Shown here: one piece after another, positions 1 through 13,937 of the stretch
How positions within the stretch are numbered: position 1 is the stretch's first letter
Layout of the letters: the number at the start of each line of letters is the position of its first letter
Assembly (NCBI GenBank): GCA_028015205.1
Contig: CM051516.1
Span: 54,812,230 to 54,876,229, forward strand
DNA: 64,000 bases
Source: Mytilisepta virgata
Lineage: Eukaryota; Mollusca; Bivalvia; Mytilida; Mytilidae
Reading direction: 5' to 3'
The notes under the pieces: generated by a model
Told to the model about the DNA's origin: nothing
Seen by the model: only the letters and a program-made list of their open reading frames with translations
The model's database searches: none
Translations under genes and position numbers: made by a program

Positions 1-830
1 GACAGTAAGATTTTTAAATGAATTTCAAATAGGGTCCTATGTTAAACTAAGTTCGGCTGTGGCGGCCATTTTGGTCGGAGGTCGGGGCCATCAGACACAC
101 TTTTGAAAGAGGACCACCTTATGACCATCCCACCACAGTTTGGTTCTAATTGGGCAAGTAGTTTCAGACAAGAAGATTTTTACGTGAATTTTCTATAGGG
201 TACTTTCTTAAACTAAGTTCCGCTGTGGCGGCCATCATGGTCAGATGTCGGGAACATTTTTTTTTAATTTGACCTCCCTTTTTCTATTTTAAGCTTTGCT
301 ACCATCTTGGTCGAAGGTCGAGGACACCGGACACAATTTTGGAAGGGGGCAACCCAATGACCATTTCACCAAAGTGTGGTCCGAATTGGCCCAGTGGTTT
401 CTGAGGAGACGATTAAAATGTGGAATTGTGGACGATGAACGACAGATGACGGAGGACGGACGCCAAGTGATGACAATAAAAATCCTTTCTTAGTTGCACA
501 TATATTCTTCTATAATTTACAAAGCACCCATAGATAAGCAACCTCCACTTTTAACAACGCAACTATTGCAAGGTCAACAAAGAAAACATGTCTATTCGAG
601 TTTGCCTGTCGTGCCAAATGATACGCAATAAAAATAGCTTACGGTCTATGGACAGAGAACTAGAAGAAATTACTTTCATCTTGGTTGACAGTCCAGGTCA
701 TCGGATATAATTCTGAAAGAGAACCATATAAGGACCATTGCTGCCAAGTCTTGTTCCGATTGGCTTAGTTGTTTCAGACATGTAAGAAGATTTTTAAATG
801 AATTTCCCTCGTATACCCTATGATATGGTT
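1..830. repeat. Copies of the 168-bp tandem-unit family
   Basis: GGCGGCCATTTTGGTCGGAG, GGCGGCCATCATGGTCAG and related blocks recur through 1-480, ending with GACGGACGCCAAGTGATGAC. A further single unit covers 678-815. No gene is supported here; the 65-residue frame at 296-493 lies wholly in the repeat. Confidence 0.65.
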
Positions 831-1279
831 TTTGCGTTAACATATTCCTGCAAGTTTTGGCTAAATTTCAAACTGTCAGCTGAATAGGTGTAAAGTTCTG
901 AATGAGACATACCTCATTGCAAAGCAAAAGAATAGCAGATTTTAAAACTGCTACAAATATGGTACGATGATCGTTTTACTTTATTTGCAAAATGAGTCTG
1001 AAGGCAGTTTCTCTAATCACCAAGTGTTTAATTTTGGAGACATACTGAGAAAAGGGATGGACATTAGTCGTGTTATTACTTCCTGTATCATACATTCCTA
1101 CTCGTAGGTGGAAACTGGCAGTTGTCTTTAAAACAAATATTCTCAGCTCTCATTTAAGCCTTTAAATGTTACTTTTACAATAATGGTATTATACTAATTT
1201 ACTCAAACGAATTTACTTCAAAGTTCAACTTTTTAAAAGAACTATGGTGGTCACTTGACCTGGAAGTGTATAACGAGAC

Positions 1280-2640
1280 AATCTTCAGTTTCGTCAAATG
1301 ATTGAAATTACATTTTCCTCTTATACAGAGATTTCATATTCTAACATACACATTATAATAGAAATTCATAAAACATTTCATTTTAAGTTTTCTTTCAAAC
1401 ATTTAGTATACATACACAGATTAAAAGAAATTATGAGTAATGTACGGTTACGTCTTTATAAATTATTCATCTGTGGTTAGGTTAATACAAACATTTTGAG
1501 TCATTCATTACTTGAATTCAGGGACAACAGAACAAAATATTTTAACATTTCTTACAGGTTTGTAAGTTTTATGCTACGCTAAATATGCATCGTGTTTCAG
1601 GAAGTTTCTATGTAGACAGCAAGTTGTCAGTTATCGCAATGATACAATGCTTTAAAGAAAAGGAACTACATTTAATTACAACAACGTCATGCATATCTGT
1701 AACGGGTGGCTACAAATATTCATATATCGGAACATCTCATTGCGTATATGCAATAGCGACTTGGTCGTTCATGTTAGAATTATTTCAATATGCCATTTAT
1801 AATGATAAAATGTGCAAAATAGTGGAAATATCTGTTACTACATATGAATATGATACATTTACAAAATTTAAAAAATGGTATGGATTGAAAACTAATGAAT
1901 CTTGTTCTTCACAATTGCATTCGCAAAAGGCCTAATGCAATATGGTGTCATTTCGTTGCAATATTTATCAAGCCTACCTAAGCATATAAGAGAATGTAAG
2001 AGCTCGTTGATTTCAGAGTTCAACACAAGATAGATACACGACTTTACTTCACACACAAATATGTCTCTCTAGCTTATTAAAATATTGATTGTCAGTTGAA
2101 GGTTAACTATTTTAACATGAGGTCATGCATGGTCAGGTGACATAGCTATATGGATTAAGACTAAATATAGTTGCCCTATTTCTTCTGCGTATTGAGAAAC
2201 AAACCTAATAAAAATGGATGCAGATCACTGGACCATGTAAATGAGGTCAAGGTAGGGTTATATATATCAGGCACCCATCAGGCATATGATACAAGGTATA
2301 TTCAAACAAAAAGCATTTGAGCTAACATTTAACACTTACTGAGAAAACGACCTAAGGACATAGTCAATGAAGATTATGCATGAACCACTGTGACGTCAAA
2401 ATGAGGTCAAAAGGTAATATGTACACCTTGTGAATAATACACAGACCATATAAAAAATGTCAAGGTAAGGTGACATGTCATATTCCCATGTACACCTTAC
2501 ATGTACATGTATGAGGAACATACCAAATATAGTTTTGCTATCTCCCATGGCTACTGAGAATACAAAACTTAGAGTATATTTTTTTAAGTCAGTCAAACGT
2601 GAAATTGAAGTCAAGTATTATTGACATATATTTAAATCCC
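1280..2640. repeat. Duplicated non-coding segment, copy 1 of 3
   Basis: AAATTATTCATCTGTGGTTA at about 1457 is repeated at 9493 and 21519, with the following 150-500 bp alike (CATTTCTTACAGG, GGAAGTTTCTATGTAGACAG). The 116-codon frame at 1585-1935 is broken by indels in the copy at 9624, so it is not treated as a gene. Confidence 0.7.
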
Positions 2641-3149
2641 CAAAACAAAGTTTGAGGGACTTGTTGTTTTTGCTCCGTTTCTTTTCATTTCTTCTTCTGA
2701 TGAGCCATGAAGTTGTCCGAAGCAGATCTCAAAAACCGTTCAAGCCAACTTATGAAACTTGGTACAAGAATAGGTGACCATGCCTAGTTGTGAATAAAGG
2801 TTATTAAAATGGCTGCCACCCAAAATGAAATAAAAATAAAGATTAATTCATAAAAAATTCAAAAATGACACGATCTCAATGCAACACGATATGGACGGGC
2901 ATTCGGACATTCCGAACCATATTGCGGCCATTTTGAATTCAAAATGGTTACCAATATCTAAACATGCTTCTATGTGGACGAAATTTGGTTTCAAAGCAGA
3001 TTATGATGTGGCGAATTGATACCGTTATCGATAATACGGAATTTTCAAAATCGCTGCAGTTTTGGGGCTTTTGTGTGGGCATCCTAACACAGTATTACTT
3101 GTAAATGAATTTCGAATATTAAAAGTCTATAACTTGTGACCAAAAACAT
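2641..3149. other. No gene seen
   Basis: Unique AT-rich DNA with mammal-like word AAAATGGCTGCCACC and a GCGGCCATTTTG block probably belonging to a dispersed repeat. No splice-supported coding sequence. Confidence 0.5.
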
Positions 3150-3339
3150 TGATAATTCACTCATGTGATACGCGCGCGCAATCATAAATTAATCTGTTGG
3201 TCGTTCACTCCTTTTAGGCATTCGAATTTCAAGATAAGTTGTACTATAACAATATTATTAGAAGATTTTATGTATCAAAAACAAAAACTTATGTTCACAC
3301 ATAAATCTGATATAAAGCTAAAGTTTTCTTGTGTTTCGA

Positions 3340-4656
3340 TTACTGTTCTGTGTATTTAGCAATATGAATCATACCATAAGGCTCTATCTTCGCACCAATC
3401 ATCAAATGTCCCTGTCTATCCATTGATAGACTCCATGGTTTGCCAGGTATTCCTAAAGATGATTGGCTTACAAGATTCAACAACAATCCAGTCGCATCTA
3501 AAATGTGTATATCACCGTTGCATTCGTTAGCACAGATAATATTTCCTTTGGGAGAACATGTCAAACCGATAACGTTAAAAGTAACATTAGGTCTTTGATC
3601 TTTGTATGTAAAGGTTAGTTTTCCTTTTGAATTAAAATTTACAACTTGCCCCTGAATTCCGCAAATACCGGCACTTACTACAATGTTTTGGTTTACAGGA
3701 TTGATAATAACTCTGTGTGGAAAAGTAAATCGTAACTTCTTCCCCTCTATTCCCTTTATTCGCAGACAAATATCACCATTTCTAGAGAATTTAACTATTT
3801 CCCTCTGGGGTGATTCTACGTAATTATAAGCTTCAACAAGTCCTATATATATACAATCGTCTGGAGAAACCGTAATACAAGTTGGCTTCATCGGTTCAAC
3901 GCACTTAAGGATCCTTAGCTGAAAGTCTTCCATAACGGACATTATACAGGGGTTTTTGCGATCACAATACAATATTTCATTGGTCTGAGGATCAAAACAA
4001 ATATCGCAAAAGACATGTTCTGGATACTGAAATTCTTTGATAAGTGTAAGTTCATTTTCGTTATAATGTACTTTCATGAAGCCATCAAAAGCCTGTCTAC
4101 CTATCCACATTGTATTTTCTCCAACACTAACCATGTGTGACACTAAATGTTTAAGCGTAGTGTTAAGTGTTTGTTCAATTTGTATTTGTGGAGTACCTGA
4201 GTCGGCTTCGAAAGGCAAGTTTATAAAATAGCTTCCATTTTGTTGGTCTTTTGAATCATATGTTCCAGTATTGTTCCGCCTCTTTTTTGGTTTTGAAACT
4301 GTAACTTTTGTTGACACGTTTAAACCATACTGTTTCTTTCTTTTTGGGAAATTTTTCGAAGACAACTGTCTCCTTTGTACTACAATCTCTTTACTTTTGG
4401 ATTGTATATTATCTTCTGCTTTAACCTTGACGAGCGTCGAGTCTACGTGTTTTTGTTTCAGGTTCTGAGACGAATTTCCGGCTTTTGCACTTGACGATCT
4501 AGTAACCCTCTTTGTAAACGGTTCAGCTAAATTAATTGAACTCTTTCTTTTTATCTTAATCGATTTTATCTGTGACGTTGGATATTTCGTTTCTTTTGCT
4601 TGTTTTTCTTTCACTTGCTTTTGTTTTTCTCTCACCATTCTTCCTCTCGTTGACAT
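3340..4656 (-). CDS. NHL/TRIM-type beta-propeller protein with lysine-rich N-terminus (copy 1)
   Basis: Intronless ORF of 438 residues starting at a true ATG. Residues 1 to about 135 are very rich in Lys, Arg and Ser, with the basic cluster KPKKRR (122-127) that could act as a nuclear localisation signal. Residues from about 165 to the end form repeated beta-strand blocks with motifs such as MWIGRQAFDG, ITVSPDD, FPHRVIINP, SPKGNIICANE and WSLSMDRQGHLMIGA. This is the six-bladed NHL-like propeller typical of the greatly expanded bivalve TRIM proteins. No RING, B-box or coiled coil is present, so it cannot be a classical TRIM ubiquitin ligase. On the minus strand a conserved TTTCCAG about 27 nt before the ATG, shared with the second copy, may be the acceptor of a 5' UTR intron. 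The paralogue at 15053-16411 is very similar. Propeller assignment is confident; function (possibly RNA or protein binding in the nucleus) is not known. Confidence 0.85.
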   Translation of the reverse strand: MSTRGRMVREKQKQVKEKQAKETKYPTSQIKSIKIKRKSSINLAEPFTKRVTRSSSAKAGNSSQNLKQKHVDSTLVKVKAEDNIQSKSKEIVVQRRQLSSKNFPKRKKQYGLNVSTKVTVSKPKKRRNNTGTYDSKDQQNGSYFINLPFEADSGTPQIQIEQTLNTTLKHLVSHMVSVGENTMWIGRQAFDGFMKVHYNENELTLIKEFQYPEHVFCDICFDPQTNEILYCDRKNPCIMSVMEDFQLRILKCVEPMKPTCITVSPDDCIYIGLVEAYNYVESPQREIVKFSRNGDICLRIKGIEGKKLRFTFPHRVIINPVNQNIVVSAGICGIQGQVVNFNSKGKLTFTYKDQRPNVTFNVIGLTCSPKGNIICANECNGDIHILDATGLLLNLVSQSSLGIPGKPWSLSMDRQGHLMIGAKIEPYGMIHIAKYTEQ

Positions 4657-5734
4657 CTTTGATGTTTACTATCTATACTTACTGGAAACATACAGAAAAA
4701 GGTTATGATAAATGAATTAATGAAACAGATCCCATCTAATCCCATCCATTCAATCAGATATAATTAAACTTTTTATTGGTTTAAACGAGATTATGTTTCA
4801 ATTTTACAATCTACGGTAAAGACCATCAGGCATTATCATGATAATGATTATGTTCGTTTGTACTTTTAAAGTTTTAAACGCCAATAAAGACATTTAATAA
4901 AACGTTTTATAATCCTTTTGATTAAACAAAACCATTTCGGGGGTCTACAGATGCAGATAAAGATACATAAAGGTGAATTAATGCAATAGTTGTTTCTATT
5001 CACCAGTTCGTTTCCATTTTCCTTCACATAACTCAGTTCCATTCCCCAAATACTTTGTGATCACTCCAATGATAAGCTACATGTAGAGTCTTAGAAGACG
5101 TCTCGAAATAAAAAACATCTCTTCAGTCGGGAATGTTACGTTTGCTGCCGATCAAAATATATTAAATTTTTAAAAAAAAACATACGTTTGTTTTCTGGTT
5201 TTGCCGATCAAAAAATTTACATTTCTACTTTATACAATAAAATAACGTTAAAAATGTAAATGCACGTCAAAACGGCATTGTCTGATGTATAGACTGCCTT
5301 TAGACAGCATTGTTGGTTCGTACGTTCGTCCGCCCCACCTGTTAAGGTCCGGATCTAAACCACTATAAGTCATATAGGTATAATGTATCATCAGAGAACG
5401 CTTCTTGGGAAATCACAAAGGTCTTTATAAAAATTGGATCACCATAATTTACATTTTATGCATGAGTGACTGTGTTTTGCGTTAATGTTCAGTTCTAAAA
5501 CACTGTAAGTCATATAGGTATATTACTTCACCAGTGGATGCGTCTTGGAAAATAACGAAGGTCCGTATAAGAATTGGATCACCCTGACCTATATTTTATA
5601 CATGAGTGACTCTGGTTATGTTTCGCGTTAAGATTCAGTTCTAAGACACTGTAAGTCATATAGGTATAATATTTCACCAGTGAATGCTTCTTAGAAAATA
5701 ACGATGGCCTGTATAACTAGAGGCTCCCAGGAGA

Positions 5735-6668
5735 CTGGCGGCCATCTTGGATGACGTGTGGGGTCATGGGATATAATTCTGAAAGAGGACCAACAATGGA
5801 CTTGCTCTGGCGGCCATTTTGGATGGTGTGCGGGGTCATGGGATATAATTTGAAAGAGGACCACGAAAGGACCATTGCTGCTAAGTTTTGTTCCAATTTG
5901 CCAAGTTGTTTCAGATAAGAAGATCTTTAAGTAAATCTCCCATAGGGTCCTATGTTAAACTATGTTCGGCTCTGGCGACCATCTTGGATGACTGATGGGG
6001 GTCACCAGATATAATTCTGAAAGAGGACCACCTAAGGACCATTGTTGCTAAGTTTTCTTACAATTTGCCAAGTGGTTTCAGATAAGAAGATCTTTAATCA
6101 AATTCCCCCATAGTGTCCTATGTTAAATTATGTTCGGCTCTGGCGGCCATCTTGGATGACGAGCTGGGTCATCGGATACACTTCTAAAAGAAGACCACCT
6201 AAGGACCATTGCTGCTAATTTTTTTTCCAATTGGCCAAGTGGTTTCAGACAAGAAGATCTTTAAGTAAATTTCCCATAGGCTCCTATGTTAATCTATGTT
6301 CGGCTCTGACGGCTTTTTGGATGACGGGTCGGGTCATCGGATACATTTCTGAAAGGGACCACCTAAGGAACATTGCTGCCAAGTTTTGTTCTAGTTGATC
6401 CAGTGGTTTCAGACAAGAAGATCTTTAAATAAATTCCCCATAAGGTCCTATGTTAAACTATGTTCGGCTATGGCGGCCATTTTGGATGACGAGCTGGGTC
6501 ATTGGATACAATTCTGAAAGAGGACCACCTAAAGACCATTGCTGCCAATTTTTGTTCCAATTGGCCCAGTGGTTTCAGAGGAGAAGATCTCTAAAGGAAA
6601 GTTTACGACGATGACGACGACCGACGCCAAGTGATCATGACGGTATTAGCTCACATGGCCCTTTGGAC
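5735..6668. repeat. 168-bp tandem-unit element inside duplication unit 1
   Basis: GGCGGCCATCTTGGATGAC-type starts recur near 5738, 5811, 5975, 6143, 6305 and 6472, mostly about 168 bp apart. Each is followed by GGTCATCGGATA, AAGAGGACCACCTAAGGACC and CAGACAAGAAGATCTTTAA. It ends with GACGACCGACGCCAAGTGAT and AGCTCACATGGCCC. The element is missing at the matching place of unit 2 (about 17450), so it was inserted or lost after duplication. Confidence 0.75.
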
Positions 6669-9219
6669 CACCCTGACCTATATTTTATGTATGACTGACT
6701 CTGTAAAGTTTTGTGTTAAGGTGTTGGGTTAAAACAAGTGAAAATACGGGAGAGGTGATTAGCTGTCGTTTACAACAGCTCCAGCTACTACATGTACTAG
6801 GTAACTTAACATCAGACAATTCTACAACCTTTGACCACCAACACAATTCTATAAAGACATTAACTCCCCAGACCAAAATGATAGGAGCTGACGTCACAAG
6901 AAAGTGTGGTGGATCGACGGACAGACGGACGGATACAACGAAGTGCGGGTATAAATACATAGGAACATTTATGAATTATTTTAACCTAAAGAAACGCGTA
7001 TGTACATGTTTTGAAGCTCAACACAGATTATAAATACAACTACTGAAGCACAACACAGATTATCAAGACAATAACTGTCTCAATATTTGATCTTTAGAAT
7101 TCATCGATTAGGGACGAGATCAAAAGTTCAATGTAGGATAAAAAAAACTTAATTCAAATAGTTTGGGGTGGGGGGTAAAAATCGCTGCAAGTTTTGTTAT
7201 CCGACATCGATTTTCGGATTTAAAAATACGGATTCAAGTGATGTCCAAGTCAAGTCAGAACAAACATACATTGTTGAGGAAAAACAGGACCCATGATACA
7301 AAAGTATACTCTCAAAGCATATGCCCATATTGGTCAATCAATTTTTCCCAAATTAAGTTAAGAGGGGTGGGGGAGGGGCTCAGTGAAAAAACTATGTGAA
7401 TTAAGTTTTTTATCCTGCATTGAAATTTTGATCTCGTCCCTTACACCATCGATTGTTGGTTAACCCTCTTTTCTATGTACTTTTCAAAAGGGACAATTTA
7501 TCATGTCGCCTGCTATCCTTATGCTGAAAATATGGACGCGACTGGTATTATAATTATGTTCCTACTTAAAAAAATAAGATAGTGAATGTTATGCACACAT
7601 TTTTTTTATCAGATAGAAATATAAATCATACCGTGCGATGTTCACTGTCCCATTTCTGAAATAGCACAGGTAAGTGTAAACACAGGTATAAACATCAACC
7701 TTGACTAACCCTTGATATTTACATGTATATGAACAATTATCTATTTTAAATGTACGTACAGGTAAAGTAGTTGTGTCTACAAGGACAACAATATAGTGAC
7801 TTTTGACACTGCGCGTGTCTAGAAGTAAATTGTAACAGTTTAAGTAGAATTTTAAAAGGGTTTTTATTTGTTTCAAATTAAATTTTGGTCTTTTTAATTG
7901 CCAACAAAGAAAAATATTGAAATCAAATCACTAAAACATAACATCTAGGTCTTGTTGACTCAAATCTTGCTGAGTTGTGTAGTACTAAATAAGATTACTG
8001 TAATTGTGAAATATCACCAATTTAATACTATAGTTTCTTTAAAAATATACTTAAATGCAAACATTATACCAAAATCACTCACGCATAAAAAATGCGTCAT
8101 GGTGACTCAAATGTTAGTAACTTTTTTTGTACTTATAATATGAATAAATAGGTATAATATCATTGATATGTTTCTAAGAAAAGAATATAAACACAAAAAC
8201 TTCACTAAGTCATTCATGCACGAAATGTGGGTCATAATGACCTGACTGATGGATAAATGCATTGTATAATGTAAGAGGCTTATAGTGGTGAAGTATCATT
8301 GATATAACAGCATGGGTTCCTACGATATGAAATTAAATCCAAAATTCTAATATCAGAGTCCCTCATGCATTATATGTAGGTCAAAGTGAACCAAATGTTG
8401 ATCTACTGTGTTTATTGTTATAAGAGGATTGTGGTGGTATAGTATCATTGATATATCTCAATGGTTTTCTGAGATACAGACCTAAAGGCAAAAGCTTTAA
8501 AATAATTTAGTGACAAAGGCAATAAACTGAGATGATATAGTCCGTATATATTCCGCAAAAAGTAATGTATAGTGGAATACCAAGTCACATTCTGTAAATA
8601 CAATGCTGATGAGGTAAAATTAATATAAATGTGCAAATCTAGTGCATCATAATTGGTATCATTCAATATATATTTGCATATGTGAGACTGTTGGCCCAAA
8701 CCTTCGGTCGAGACAGGATATATTTGAGTTCTCGGCTGCGAAATAGGTTCTTCTCTCCTTCACTTGTTAATACTAGAGATGTATCTTCGTTTATTTCTTA
8801 TTTGGAATGTAAATTGCATTTGTATCATGGACAGCTCTAATGCTATGGATTTAGTTTTGCATTTTCGTAACTTTGGAATTTGTACATGATCTACAATGCT
8901 CTGGAATTTTTCTTCATTTTGCCATGAGTACTGCATAATGTGATTGGTTGATTGTTGTATAACGTAAAGTGGCAATTATAAGTAAAGTTACGAAATACGA
9001 AAGGGGTATTCGAAGGCGGGGAAAATCGAAACAACTGTGACAAACTTCGGAGAAGAACGAAGACAAGACCAAAACAATCATGCACTTCAATTAAAAACTA
9101 AAAACATATGAACAACATGGACCATGCCAAATAACCGGGGGTAGACTTGGGTGCTCCGGAAGAGTAAGCAGTCTTTGTTTCCTGTAAGACGAAACATCTT
9201 GATTTTATATTAATGTAAA

Positions 9220-9475
9220 CTCTGATTTGAACTAGACCGATACACTGAGTCGGATTGTTAAATTGTTTTAGCTAATAGGACAGTAAGACGTCCCAACACC
9301 CGAAACACATTATTCTGACTCCATGCAGACCAGGCTTTGCTCTTATTCCTAATGCCGCGGGCGGGGTTATCGAAGGCCAAATACCAATCCCAGTTTTGAA
9401 GACTTTGACATTACCGTTGATATAAGCAGCGACCTTCCTGCATGTACCACGAGACTACTGAGGTGGTCTATCGAA
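9220..9475 (-). mobile_element. Diverged SINE copy (same family as 44810-45171)
   Basis: Shares ACTAGACCGATACACTGAGT, the ATTCTGACTCC block and a decayed tRNA head (CCACGAGACTACTGAGGTGG) with the full-length copy. Its counterpart at 20535-20730 lies at the matching place of the second duplication unit, so it was there before the duplication. Confidence 0.65.
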
Positions 9476-9479
9476 ATGT

Positions 9480-11260
9480 GGTTATCCGTTTATAAATTAT
9501 TCATCTGTGGTTAGGGTTAATACAAACATTTTGAGTTATTCATTCCATGAATCTCGGGACAATAGAACAAAATATTCTAACATTTCTTGCAGGCTTGAAC
9601 CAGTTGTTTGATACTGCGCTAAATATGCATCGTGTTTCAGGAAGTTTCTATGTAGACAGAAAGTCGCAATAAAACTATATTTCAAAGAAAAGGAACTACA
9701 TGTACATTCAATTACAACAGCTTCATGCATAATAATATCTGTAATGGCTGGCTACAGATATTTAAAGATCGGAATATTTCATTGCGTATATGCAAAGTCG
9801 ACTTGGTCGTTTATGTTAGAACCAGTGTAGTATGCCATTTATAATGATAAAATGTGCAAAATAGTGGAAATATCTGTTACTAAATATGAATATGATGCAT
9901 TTATATTGAAATTATGTTTTAAATTGAAAAAAAATGGTATGGATTGAACAATAGTGAATCTTTAGAATTGCATTTACAAAAAAGGGTAATGCAATATAAA
10001 GTCATTTTGATGCAATATTTATCAATATTCGTGCAATAACCATATCCTATCAGCCACCCATGCACATCATACAAGGTATATTCAAACCAAAGACATTTGA
10101 TATATCATTTTTAAAACAGTTACTGAGAAAAGGACATAATCACTGAAAATTACAAACGAACCACTGGGACGTGAAATTGAGGTCAAAGTAAGGAGACATA
10201 TGTCAGACGCAATAAGTACGCCTAGTAGATAATATACAGACCATTTATATACAGACAATATAAAAAAAGTTACTAAGAATTATTCATTAAAACGAAAACT
10301 GGACGTGAATAAATGTTCCATAAGAAAGGTATCAAGATCATATGACGGGTGTTTCAAACTCATGTGCACATTATGAAGCTTATACAGACCAATTATAGTT
10401 AATCTTCCACTTACAGTTACTAAACAACGACCTAATAACGAAAACTGGATGTGAACCGCTTGCCCATGACAAGAGCAAAAAATAAACAATTTCGCGCCTG
10501 CCTCTTGCTTAATTAAAGTGAGGCAACGTCAGTTAAAGTACGCCAGACACACGTTTATACCTTGACCTAATACATGTGAGTATCACTTACAGTTACTTAA
10601 ATTGAGGTGAATCAATGGAGAATAATAATGAGGTCAAAGACATGCACTACTCTAAAGAAATTTATTTATCAAATTTAGTTGACCTACTATGTACAGTAAC
10701 TGAAAAAAAAACCCAATTCAAAAACTTTGACCTGACCAGTCAGTAATTTTCAGTCATTGTACACGGTAGGTTAATTATAATTTGAGATGTAGATTTTTTT
10801 TTTCGGGGATCATATGTCTGTCCGACTGTTGTTGCATGACCCAATTTTCACGTACGAAGCACCGTGTACAATTATGAAAAACAGACCTATTCAAAAAACT
10901 TTAACCTGACCACCGGATTGCGAAAAATGAAGTCAAGGTCAGGTAACAATGACAGGCGGACGTGCTGACCTCTTAAGCAACCACTAACTTACTTAAGATA
11001 TCCTTTGTGGAAAAAAACAATACGTATGATCTTGCAGGTGAGGCATAAATATGGTCAAGGTATTTCATATTCCTATGTTCACATTACATGTATTAGAACA
11101 GACCAAATATAGTTCTGCTATCGCCTATACCTACTTAGAATCCGATCTTATCACGAAACATCGACGTAGATCTTTCAAATTCAGCCAACTGTGATATTAA
11201 AGTCGAGGCTTAATGGCATATACATTGTACATGTATCAAAGTGACAAGACCTTTAAATGA
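9480..11260. repeat. Duplicated non-coding segment, copy 2 of 3
   Basis: Matches 1440-2640, including AATGATAAAATGTGCAAAAT at about 9842 and 1800. It is extended with related tracts to about 11250. No coding sequence supported. Confidence 0.65.
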
Positions 11261-13937
11261 AGCGCATCTTTATAACAAAAATATCATTGGTTTAGATATT
11301 CTAGTTTCTGAGAAGCCGCCTTACTACGAAAACAAATTTGACAAAGCCTTAATCATGGGAACGAGATCACAAATATATGTCAGGCGAACTGTTTAGAAAA
11401 TGATGTATCTATATAACAAATATGATTTTCCTAAGTCTTGTACATTATGCAATATAAAATTTGTATTACTTTAGTCTCCAAATTCAGATGTGAATTTATT
11501 CGTTTTAAGTGGCCTCATGGGGCAGTTTTAGAGTTAATAATATTCATATACGTGTATATATATTCAGAAATGACAAAATACAGGCGGTGCATCAAACACC
11601 AAATAAAATAAATTTAAATTTACTTTACAATAACAACAATTCACATTTTTTATATGACAAAAGTCAGAAACTCGGGATATTAGTAGTTGTTACTTGTACA
11701 GTATAATTTATATTTAATCTGTATTACATATTTACCTTATTAAAGAGATGGTTCTGTTGCTGATTATTGCTTCTGACAGTTTCCAAGTAAAAACGGACTG
11801 AAGGGCAATAGCCCATGAGACAGAGATCTGACAATTTCAGTCAAATTAACCATGTATAATTATCTTGTTTTACTGATAATAATTGGTGATTTCAGGTTTT
11901 CTCTATCCTAAAAAGTCTTGAAAATTTGAAAAACGAGCAAATGTGTCCACAGTACACTGATGTCTGTCGCAATATAATTTTCCATGTTCAATGAACCATG
12001 GAATTGTGATCAAAACCCTCATTTGGTATACAATTTAGAAAGATCACATCCTAATGAACATGTGTACTAAGTTTCAAGTTATGACTACAACTTCATCATA
12101 AACTGCTTGACCAAAAACGTAAACCTGATACGGACGAACGTACGGAATGACGGACAGACGGACGCATAAACCGCAAAAGTTATACAACCAATTTGAATCT
12201 ACAAAAAACTATAATAACGGACATAATTGGTTCATTTCTTATAGCCCTTTTCAGAAACTCATTTCGAAATCACGATTCTAACTCTAAAATTATAATTTGA
12301 AGCAAGCTATTTCCCTAGTTGTTATCGCTTTCAAGTTGTGAGCCAAATTGAACATTTAATTGTAATTGTAACATTGGATGATAGACTTATAGCACTTTGC
12401 AAAACCAAAACCGTTGAGTTATACGGGTACAATCACCATCTCTTCCGAAAAAAAAAATCTATACTATGGGTTCAATGTTTAAAAATCCAAGCTTTCGAAA
12501 AAATTATATGGTGGGTACGATTTGGTTAAGTACGAGCTGGTGAAAATAAGGTACGAGTTGTCGTATATCCTAACTGACTAGTTTGTAGAGTTTGTTGGAG
12601 ATCTATTAGTTATTCCGGTTCTTCATCTGTTGCACGTTAGTAGGTCGTCCTAGATAGAAGCGGAAGTATTTTTCACTGCATTATTGATGCGCGGTGCGAA
12701 ATGTTTACAAAACTCGATTTAAGTTGTACGCTAAGCATAGTGTTTTGTATTAAAAATAACAATCCAAAGATACTAATGTTAGATATAGTAAATTAATACT
12801 ATGCTGTATACGACGCATTTCAAGGAGTTACGTCTCATCAGCAGCATTAAAACCGAAACATTTGGAAGACCAAAAACCAAACTTATTTTAAACAAGAAGT
12901 ACTCATAACCAAAAATACCGAATTAGGAAGCCAAATTTCAGCTAAGGAGGTCTACCATGTGCAATATAAGGAATGAACCCTTAGTATTTCTATTATTTTT
13001 GAATTTTGTTAAATACTGGTAATTTCTGTAACAAATCAATGAATAATCATGTCAGACAAGTCTGAAGACTGGGTTGGCGAATACCCTCGGGGACCTAGGG
13101 TCCCTCATGCAGAGGCATCGTCCCAGGAGTTTCAAAATAACAATCCAAAGATACTAATATTAGATATAGTAAATTTATACTATGCATTTATACTATATTA
13201 AAACAGGAAAAACTGTATTTATTTTTTTCGTGTGTGACCTCAAAAATAATAAGATTTAAATGGATATTCCTTGCGATTCAGACTTAGCATGGTAATAGAG
13301 TACTCCGACGTCCTTTGGCCTGAGTAAATATGCAATTATACCAATGTTCGACAGAAAATTAAGGTTTTCTGTGGCGTTTTAATGGAGATGAGCCTTCATT
13401 TTTCAGATTTTAAATCAAAATTTATTACATTTGTTTATAAAAACAAAGAAACCATTTCCATCCTATTTTCTCACAATTTAACTTACCAGTTCACGTAAAA
13501 CAAAATGCTGTGCGCATGGTCCTAGTTATTAATCTCTACATGTTCAGTTTGTTTTCGCACTTTATTATTCTAAAACCTACCCTTTTTCACTTGATATTCC
13601 TTATATGTGGGTAATGTATTCGTTATATGATTGCAATGCTGTCAAAAGTTACTAAATTTAAGAATCAATATATTTCTGTGGCGTACATTTATCCGAAACT
13701 TAATAACTAGTAGAGTCGTACCCAAAACTTATAAAGGCCGCCGGCTGCGATAGTACCTGTTAGCTGTAATAATCTCACTTGACTCTGATGACATTTCGTT
13801 AAACCCGGACTTTCTTCGATAGTTTTTCAAAGTTCTGCCCAGAAGTCTTTATATTGAACCAAAATGAACAATGTAAATTAAAGCAGTTAAGAGTCAGCCG
13901 ATAGCTTCCTGTCTTTTGAGAAAAGTTTGCAATAGTT

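Larger units (their letters stand above)
3150..8990. repeat. Segmental duplication, unit 1 (propeller gene and upstream DNA)
   Basis: Matches 14900-20480 in the same order. Shared blocks include the propeller gene, TTCGGGGGTCTACA (4938/16525), AACATCTCTTCAGT (about 5115/16848), ATACGGGAGAGG-type sequence (6742/17555), ACACCATCGATTGTTGG (7444/17906), CTTGCTGAGTTGTGTA (7966/19590) and GAGTTCTCG (8729/20390). Unit 1 carries the extra element 5735-6668. Outside the gene I see no coding sequence. Confidence 0.8.

Noticed and set aside
1585..1935. 116-codon ORF on the plus strand
   Set aside because: The duplicated copy at 9624 is broken by several indels and early stops, codon pattern is AT-rich noise, and no domain is visible.
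6685..7033. Overlapping ORFs on both strands
   Set aside because: Part of the duplicated repeat DNA; not kept open at 17520-17780 in the second unit.
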